This document shows, piece after piece, positions 58,801 through 64,000 of a DNA stretch of 64,000 nucleotides. The notes below the pieces were generated by a model that was not told where the DNA came from, ran no database searches, and worked only from the letters and a program-made list of their open reading frames with translations. The translations under genes were made by a program, and so were the position numbers. Location of the stretch: assembly GCF_034190915.1 (NCBI RefSeq), contig NW_026947500.1, positions 23,186,501-23,250,500 on the forward strand. Reading direction: 5' to 3'. The stretch is from Cavia porcellus (lineage: Eukaryota; Chordata; Mammalia; Rodentia; Caviidae). Within the stretch, counting starts at the first letter, position 1. Each line of letters starts with the position of its first letter.

Positions 58801-59761
58801 AGGATCCTGGAGGCCCACCAGAACGTGGCCCAGCTCTCACTGACCGAGGCCCTGCTGCGCTTCATCCAGGCCTGGCAGTCCTTGCCTGACTTTGGCATTT
58901 CCTACTTCATGGTCAGGTAAAAGCCCCAGTCCAGTCAAGCACTGCCCTGTCCTGCTGCCCACTGTCCCCCACACCACCCCAGGCAGGACACAGCTGCCCT
59001 GAGATGCCACTGCAGAGGGTGGCCCTCCTTATTCATTTCCCAAACTCACACAGACATAGGGATGCAGGACAACCACGACATACACTATCGTTAGCATTTC
59101 AGGGCCGTAAAGTGAATCCATCAAGTCAGCCCCATTTCCCAGCTGAGGAACCCAAGCCCTAGGGGACATAAATGTCGCTTAGGGTCACGCCACGGGCGAG
59201 CGGCAGTGTGGGGATGCAAGCACAGCCCTGTCCTATTCCTCACACAGGCTCTGTGGACACTGTGCCACACTGTCTGGGTGGGCTCGAGGGCCACGCAAGG
59301 GGAGCTTCTGCTCATATGTCCCAAACACTCCATCAGGTTCAAGGGCAGCAAAAAGGACGAAATCCTGGGCATCGCCAACAACCGACTGATCCGAATTGAC
59401 TTGGCCGTGGGCGACGTGGTCAAGACGTGGCGCTTCAGTAACATGCGCCAGTGGAATGTCAACTGGGACATCCGGCAGGTAGGCCCACAGCAAGAGCAGG
59501 GAGGGAGAGGGGACAGATGGTGGAGGCTTTGCCCTTATCCCTCCTGCCCACTGGCACCTCTGCCTGCCCACCCTGCCGTAGGTGGCCATCGAGTTCGACG
59601 AGCACATTAATGTGGCTTTCAGCTGCGTTTCTGCCAGCTGTCGAATTGTGCATGAATACATCGGGGGCTACATCTTCCTGTCAACGCGGGAGCGGGCCCA
59701 TGGGGAGGAGCAGAATGAGGACCTCTTCTTGCAGCTCACAGGTGGCCACGAGGCCTTCTAA
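46437..59761 (+). CDS. FERMT3: FERMT3, kindlin-3
   Basis: Kindlin-3 is a FERM-type adaptor of blood cells that binds integrin beta tails and, with talin, switches integrins on. Fourteen coding exons join in phase: 46437-46596, 49638-49871, 50007-50126, 50198-50366, 50464-50566, 57199-57306, 57447-57581, 57656-57705, 57773-57897, 58028-58134, 58236-58469, 58792-58916, 59337-59478 and 59582-59761. They total 1,992 nt, or 663 residues. The start ATG sits in CACAACCATGG, 14 bases after an acceptor. Domains (approximate): F0 1-100; F1 with a lysine-rich loop ([14 protein letters not shown]) near 146-160; F2 split by a PH domain near 360-460 ([16 protein letters not shown]); F3 at the C terminus. 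The integrin-binding Gln-Trp pair is kept at about 595-596 ([13 protein letters not shown]). The protein ends TGGHEAF. No frame damage was seen. Confidence 0.98.
46597..49637 (+). other. FERMT3: FERMT3 intron after first coding exon
   Basis: A 3-kb intron. It holds a minus-strand ID/B1 remnant at about 46840-47025, a 19-bp tandem duplication (GGCCTTGCCTGGGTGGA, about 47063-47100), a minus-strand B1 near 48073-48180, and a plus-strand B1 (about 48925-49030) followed by a G run and an ID-like SINE. A further B1 lies at about 49365-49490. The rest is unique. Confidence 0.75.
49061..49159 (+). repeat. ID-like SINE
   Basis: The element reads GAGCTGGGGATTCAGCTCAG, has a GAGTTCGATCCCTGG B-box region and a 26-base A tail. 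It directly follows an 18-base G run and a B1 copy. Confidence 0.9.
52258..52368 (+). repeat. ID-like SINE
   Basis: A near-consensus copy (GGGGCTGGGGATTTAGCTCA, CCTGCCTTGCAAGCAGG) with an A-rich tail. A B1-type copy follows. Confidence 0.95.
52750..52920 (-). repeat. B1-type SINE with 19-bp target-site duplication
   Basis: TTGAGCTGTAGCCCTTTCT is duplicated at 52731-52749 and 52921-52939. Between the copies is a full minus-strand B1 with a poly-T start and the end GAGCCACCATGCCCAGC. It landed in an older minus-strand ID element. Confidence 0.95.
52992..53098 (+). repeat. ID-like SINE inside a B1
   Basis: A near-consensus ID copy interrupts a minus-strand B1 whose A-tail side lies to the left and whose body continues at 53100-53250. 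Confidence 0.85.
55776..55817. repeat. (TG)n microsatellite
   Basis: A TG run of about 20 units, adjoining the tail of a minus-strand ID-like fragment. Confidence 0.9.
56219..56327 (-). repeat. ID-like SINE with 15-bp target-site duplication
   Basis: TCCATTCTGTTTCTT is duplicated at 56204-56218 and 56328-56342 around a near-consensus minus-strand ID copy. Confidence 0.95.
56374..56466 (-). repeat. ID-like SINE
   Basis: A minus-strand copy with a poly-T start, then TTGTACTGGGAATTGAACTC and GGGCTAAATCCCCCGCCCC. Confidence 0.85.
56494..56608 (+). repeat. ID-like SINE with target-site duplication
   Basis: A near-consensus copy flanked by AAATGAAATCGTG (ending at 56493) and AAATGAAATCATG (beginning near 56609), one mismatch. 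Confidence 0.9.
58917..59336 (+). other. FERMT3: FERMT3 intron with MIR remnant
   Basis: A 0.4-kb intron in the F2-F3 region of the gene. Sequence at about 59110-59280 (CCATTTCCCAGCTGAGGAAC and the following part) resembles a MIR copy. Confidence 0.6.
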
Positions 59762-60115
59762 CGGCAGCGTGACTACCCATGCCATGCTCACCACCAGCCA
59801 CTGCCACTCCTGTGCCTGCTGGGACTCACTGCCCCACCACCACGCCAGGCCTGCTCCAAGCTGGGTGCTTTTACCTGCTGTCACTGGCAGACCAGGTCCC
59901 CGGGTGGGCCAGACTCCACCATCACACAGACTGGGGCTGGCGTAGCCTGAGTGCATACACAGCCCTCTTTCCCTGTCTGCCTGGCCAAGGCCAGCACCCT
60001 GACCTATGTGTGGCACAGCTCCTGAGTGCCCAAGGAGAACCAGAAGTAGGCAAAGCATGAGAAACCCTAGTTTAAAACTGGAGTTCTTTTCTCATTACTG
60101 TTAAAAAACTTTTTT

Positions 60116-60121
60116 AATAAA
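60116..60121 (+). terminator. FERMT3: FERMT3 poly(A) signal
   Basis: AATAAA lies 355 bases downstream of the FERMT3 stop codon. Cleavage 15-30 bases further on would fall in the last codons of the opposing TRPT1 gene. Confidence 0.85.
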
Positions 60122-60124
60122 TAT

Positions 60125-60130
60125 TTTATT
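60125..60130 (-). terminator. TRPT1: TRPT1 poly(A) signal
   Basis: TTTATT on the plus strand reads AATAAA on the minus strand. It begins six bases after the TRPT1 stop codon (60139-60137), so the 3' UTR can only be a few tens of bases. It is three bases from the FERMT3 signal on the other strand. Confidence 0.8.
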
Positions 60131-60136
60131 GTTTGA

Positions 60137-62156
60137 TCATCCTTCGTCTGGGGCTGTGCAGGGGCCACTCAGACACTCTGCGTCCTTCTCACCAGCCAAG
60201 GAGAGAGGTTTTCCTGAGGTAAAGAGGAGAACTGCTTAGAGAAGGGGCGATCCCTCAGCCTGGCTTCTCGGGTAGAACAGAGGCCAGGGCAGAGGGCACA
60301 GGCATGGGGGTGTGGGTGTGGTTCTCACGGGCAGGCCGAAGCTGTAGGGCCTCCTTGAAGTATTTGGGAAGCAGGAAGCCATCAGCATCCCCTGGAGTCA
60401 GGATCACCCCATTGGCAGAGCGGAAGAAGGAGATCCCATCTGCGGACACAGCTAGTGATGTAACTCGTGCCCTCCACCAAGGGTCCTGCAGCCCCTTCTG
60501 TGACAACACCCACCTGCTAGGGCCAGGGGTCCGTTGATGAACACGGCCACTTCACAGTTTGGGCGCATGCCTGCAGGGACAAGTGGGACTGGGGCCTAGG
60601 GGAGCTGGGGGCAGTTAGCAAACCAGGACAGAGTGACCCTAAGGTGAGGAGTGCAGAGAGTACAGTATTGTGCGAGGCCACGGAGCCACCTCAGACATGA
60701 GTGGCTGTGACCCTTGCAGGGGACCTGAGAAGTCAGACTGGGTGAGAATAAATGGGTAGCGGGGTCACTGACCACTGATGACACCAGGATCCCCAGGCAG
60801 TCCTGAGGCCAAGTGAATGTGCGTCCTTCCCTGGCATGACAGGCCCTTGAGCAGGATGGATGGCCAGTGCTTCCAGAATGTACCATGGACCAGCACCTGG
60901 GGCAGGGCCTGTAGTGTCTCCAGGGGCATCAGCTCCAAATCAGGCACCTGAAACAGGTGGTTGAATGGGTAGCGGTGAGACCTCTTCTGTGGAACGGGGT
61001 CCCACCTGGCTCTCCCACCTGTCCCCTTGGCACACACCTGCAGGGAATGGCCCTGGTTAGCTCGGATGAGGAGGCCAGTGCTGGGGTCTCCTGGCCGCAG
61101 GGTGAACCGCTGCTTCTCATTGGCATCCACCACGCGCTGCACATCCTCAATTGAGAAGCTGCGGAACTGGGGCAGCTGCAGGAGGCCGTGCAGGGGCACA
61201 AAGCCATCTGTGGGCAGAAGGGTGCTTAGGCGCCGACCCTGCCTCAGTTCACGGGAAGCCACAGGCAGCCAGAACAAAGGCTGGGCCTACAGATCACATG
61301 GGCTTCATCTGTGTGGCTTCCAGGAAATCTCCTTTCTGGGTCTCTGTTTCCTTGACTTACATAAGAAGAGGAGCTGCCTTAGGGAGGTCACACAGGTGAC
61401 GTTGCTTGGTATTGGCCTAGAGGAGATACTCAGTAAACATCACTTACTGTAAGACTCTCACCCGGCCCACCCTTGTTTACTGGGCCATGTGACTAGCAGG
61501 AAACCACAAGAAGGGCCACTTAGTTCGACATCACCAGGCCTGGCCCAGGCAGTTTCCTCTCCCGAGAGACACGATATGGGGCTTTGGGCCCAGTCTTCAC
61601 TGGGCCAACCTGGGGAGCTGTGTGCCCTTTCAGTGACAGGCCTGTGTCCTCCAGTATGTGGTGCCTGCTGTGCCTTCTCCACGGCACAGTAGTGGAAGCC
61701 ACAGTGCACAAACACAGACAGGTTTGTACCGTTTCCTGGGTTCCAACCACACTCCTCCCTGGCCACCGAGATCCTCACTTACCAGCTCCCATGGGAAGCC
61801 CCAGCTTCAAGGCCCCGTGACGGAGAGCATAGGACAGAGCCTTAGACAACTTCACATCTCTGTCCTGCAAAGAACCCAGGAGTGGCTTAGGTCTCCATAA
61901 TTGATCCTGTTCTGTTGCCCACCCTGAGCAGAGTGACATGCTGCAGAGGAAGAGGAATTCCTGTGGTCTCTGGGACCAAAATAACCCACGAGTCCCTACT
62001 ACTGGGAAGCCAGGCCTCTGTGTCGTCCGCCCTCCACTAACCCAGCCTCCCCCAAGCAGATGCGGTGGAAGACAGGGGTACCTGCTCCGGAGGCCTGGGA
62101 GCCCTTCTATTCTTGGGCCCTGCTGCCTCCTGGCTCCTTCCTCCAGCGGAGTTCAT
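60137..62156 (-). CDS. TRPT1: TRPT1, tRNA 2'-phosphotransferase 1
   Basis: The enzyme moves the 2'-phosphate left at a spliced junction onto NAD+, giving ADP-ribose 1''-2'' cyclic phosphate and nicotinamide (KptA/Tpt1 family). Seven coding exons on the minus strand: 62156-62082, 61864-61783, 61207-61038, 60947-60773, 60570-60514, 60439-60329 and 60213-60137. They total 747 nt, or 248 residues; human has 253 as I recall. Family motifs in order: ALRHGALKLGL (R40-H41), LLIRANQGHS (R101), HGTFWKHWPSILLKGL (H130), GMRPNCEVAVF (R170) and FFRSANGVILTPG (R193). R40, H41, R101 and one of the later arginines should form the catalytic Arg-His-Arg-Arg set. The last exon was chosen because its KPLSLAG follows human; failing to splice there would give another tail ending at 60255. 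The C-terminal 10-15 residues diverge from human. Confidence 0.95.
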
Positions 62157-62328
62157 ACTCCAGACTTGGATGGGAGGGAAACGACCTGAGGCTGATTTAA
62201 AGATCTTCTATGTCCCCACCCTGCTTGGAGAGTCACAAAGATTCAGAACATGACAGCAGGGTGGCAGACGTAGAGTTCATGATATCTGGTGTCCACCCTC
62301 GAAACTCGAGTGCAAACAGGGCAACTAA

Positions 62329-62340
62329 GACCCCTAGTGG
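62329..62340 (-). promoter_or_regulatory. CTCF-like motif near TRPT1 start
   Basis: GACCCCTAGTGG followed by CG fits the reversed CTCF core at 11 of 12 positions. It lies about 175 bases upstream of the TRPT1 start codon. Confidence 0.35.
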
Positions 62341-62489
62341 CGAGACTTAAGTCACACTGGCAGTCACAAGTGTAAGATTAGCGGAGCCCCGCGCTTTTAT
62401 AGGAAGATCGCTTGTAGGCTGACCGGGGTGGGGGTGGGGGGTGGTGGTGAGGCAAGGCAGGGGAGCGGAACACAGCGCGACCGCATCGG

Positions 62490-62643
62490 CCAATGAAAAG
62501 GCACGAAAGAAAGGGACAGAAGCTTTCGAGTCAGGGGAGGGGGCGGAGCGTGAGGGCCAGTGCCGGTGGCTCTACCAATGAAAAGGCATGGAAGAAGGGG
62601 GCGGGCCTTCCGCTTGGGGCAAGGGGCGGAGCCTGAGGGCCCA
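62490..62643. repeat. Imperfect tandem duplication of a CCAAT/GC-box module
   Basis: Unit 1 (62490-62560) and unit 2 (62575-62643) share CCAATGAAAAGGCA, a following purine-rich run, GGGCGGAGC and TGAGGGCC(C)AG, at a period of 83-85 bases. Confidence 0.8.
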
Positions 62644-63029
62644 GCTTGCTGGTGAGTTTGAGTTCCGGCAGAGGCTGGAGCCTCACGACTTCCGGATTCG
62701 CAAGGGCCTCTCAGTGTGTCCATGGTTGGCAGAATCTCTAGGTTTGGAGGGATAGGAACATTTGGGGGACCCAGGACTTCTGGGTGGTAGGGATGTCTAG
62801 AAGTCCCAGGAATTTCTGGAGCAAGAGTTCCCCACACCCAGCCAACGCTTGAGAGTGTTGTTGGGATAATGGGAAACTAACCTCCCAGGAGTGGTTAGGG
62901 AGGCTGGAAGGGCTGGGATACCCTCAGCAGGCCTGTGGCAGAGTCTGGCAGAACTGGGCCGAAGGGTGGCTGTGTGCCTTGCGCGCTGACAGGTCCGACT
63001 GTGTCCTCCAGAGCCTCCCTTTGCAGACC

Positions 63030-64000
63030 ATGGACCCTGAGGTGTCCCTGCTGCTGCAGTGCCCACCCGGGGGACTGCCCCAGGAGCAGGTAAGGGTGGA
63101 GCTGAGCCCAGCCTATGATCGACACCCACTACCAGGAGAGGACAAGACCATCACAGCCATCTGGGAGAGCCGGGTGCAGACCCAGCCTTGGCTTTTCAAT
63201 GCACCTAAGTTCCGCTTGCATTCAGCCACGCTGGAATCCACTGACTCTGCTGGACCACAGCTGCTCCTGCGCCTGGGCCTGACTTCTTACAAAGACTTCC
63301 TGGGCACCAACTGGTCCAGCTCAGCTTCCTGGCTGCGACAGCAGGGAGCTACTGATTGGAATGACAAACAAGCCTATCTGGCTGACCCTCTAGGAGTGGG
63401 TGCTACACTACTCACAGCTGACAACTTCCTTGTCTTCTTGCGACGCTCTTTGCAGGTGGCTGAGGCCCCTGGATTGGTGGATGTTCCCGGTGGGCACCCT
63501 GAGCCTCAGGTGAGATGCCAGATTGGATACAAAGGCACAAAACCCCAGACAGCTCAGGGAAGCTGGAGCTCTAAGCCTTCCCAGCTCAGCGAGAAATGGC
63601 CTGGTGTTTCTCTGAGCCCTTCAGGGCAGCTGTGCGGCCTCCCCTGTTACAGTGTATGGCTGACTGAAGGTTAGACGTAAACCAGCTGACTGCGGCCTAC
63701 ACTGTTATCTGGAAACCTGCTATAGGCCTAGCTTGCAGCAGACCAGTGGGGAGAGGAGTAGGCAGAGGAAGATCCCTGTGTGGCCCCTTACTAGCTGGAC
63801 CTCTGGTTCTCCACCTGGACAAGGGGATTAAAGGACCATTACGACTCTTACACTGTGTCTACCCCTAGCCACCAGTGCCAGCAAGGGGGAAGACAGGGTG
63901 GAAGAGGCAAAGAGCAGAGGCTGAACCTGACCTCTCATAGGCCCTGTGCCCTGGTGACAGCCCCCAGCACAAGGACTTCCCTGGGGAGCTGGTGGTGCGA
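63030..64000 (+). CDS. NUDT22: NUDT22, nudix hydrolase 22 (5' part, partial)
   Basis: NUDT22 is a nudix-fold enzyme that cleaves UDP-glucose and UDP-galactose to sugar 1-phosphate and UMP (family knowledge). Two coding exons are visible: 63030-63509 (160 codons) and 63941 to the window end (20 codons). Splicing is in phase 0 (CCTCAG|GTGAGA, and TCTCATAG|GCCCTG). The start is the ATG in GACCATGGACC, four bases after an acceptor; an upstream in-frame start at 62979 would lie in the first intron. The protein starts [15 protein letters not shown] and includes [20 protein letters not shown] and [10 protein letters not shown], then [20 protein letters not shown]. The nudix box and C-terminal part lie beyond the right edge. 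Human is about 303 residues, so 59% of the protein is here. Confidence 0.95.
63510..63940 (+). other. NUDT22: NUDT22 intron
   Basis: 431 bases between two coding exons. A weak MIR-like segment may lie near 63795-63860 (TCTCCACCTGGACAAGGGGA). Nothing else was seen. Confidence 0.6.

Larger units (their letters stand above)
62157..63029. promoter_or_regulatory. Divergent TRPT1/NUDT22 promoter
   Basis: The start codons of TRPT1 (minus) and NUDT22 (plus) are 873 bases apart. The GC-rich middle contains two copies of a module of about 85 bases: CCAATGAAAAGGCA at 62490 and 62575, each followed about 50 bases later by GGGCGGAGC (62541 and 62624) and TGAGGGCC. CCAAT and GC boxes are standard parts of two-way promoters. 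An ETS-type ACTTCCGG lies near 62688. NUDT22 has a noncoding first exon; its coding exon starts after an acceptor ending at 63026. Confidence 0.75.

Noticed and set aside
58116..58898. 260-codon minus-strand open frame
   Set aside because: It is antisense to FERMT3 exons, with no family resemblance.
60255..60439. TRPT1 ending at 60255 with the tail ENHTHTPMP...
   Set aside because: A splice donor interrupts this frame, and the next exon (60213-60137) restores the human-like KPLSLAG tail and lies directly before a poly(A) signal.

Overview
The window is nuclear DNA of a mammal, almost certainly a rodent outside the mouse/rat family. It contains spliced genes with GT/AG introns and CpG-rich promoters. 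Two SINE families dominate the repeats: B1-type 7SL elements with the internal duplication typical of B1, and tRNA-Ala-derived ID-like elements, many with clean target-site duplications. The ID variant (A box TAGCTCAGCGG followed by CATAAGCGCC) makes me think of a beaver-type (castorid) genome, but that is a low-confidence impression. Older MIR-like and L1 remnants are also present. Gene order and orientation (MACROD1 -, STIP1 +, FERMT3 +, TRPT1 -, NUDT22 +) match human 11q13.1 as I know it.

Layout. 1-13.3 kb: the 5' part of MACROD1 on the minus strand (three coding exons; the macro-domain catalytic exons lie beyond the left edge). 13.3-31.6 kb: a SINE-filled intergenic stretch with no supportable gene. 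31.6-44.5 kb: complete STIP1 (HOP co-chaperone, 14 coding exons, 543 aa), with heat-shock elements and many CCAAT boxes in its promoter. 44.5-46.0 kb: a gene-free gap with a CTCF-like motif. 46.0-60.1 kb: complete FERMT3 (kindlin-3, 14 coding exons, 663 aa). 60.1-62.2 kb: complete TRPT1 (tRNA 2'-phosphotransferase, 7 coding exons, 248 aa) on the minus strand. 62.2-63.0 kb: a divergent promoter shared with NUDT22. 63.0-64.0 kb: the first 180 codons of NUDT22, cut by the right edge.

The five genes are unrelated housekeeping or blood-cell genes and share no pathway. What links them is layout: TRPT1 and NUDT22 share one divergent promoter, and FERMT3 and TRPT1 end tail to tail with poly(A) signals three bases apart on opposite strands. 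I found no undescribed gene system. The points most worth a second look are the interlocked 3' ends, the duplicated promoter module between TRPT1 and NUDT22, the STIP1 heat-shock/CCAAT promoter, an AT-rich element with homeodomain-type sites in the MACROD1 intron, and the B1-ID composite SINEs. All exon boundaries were derived by eye from reading frames, splice consensus and remembered human protein sequences; no alignment was run.
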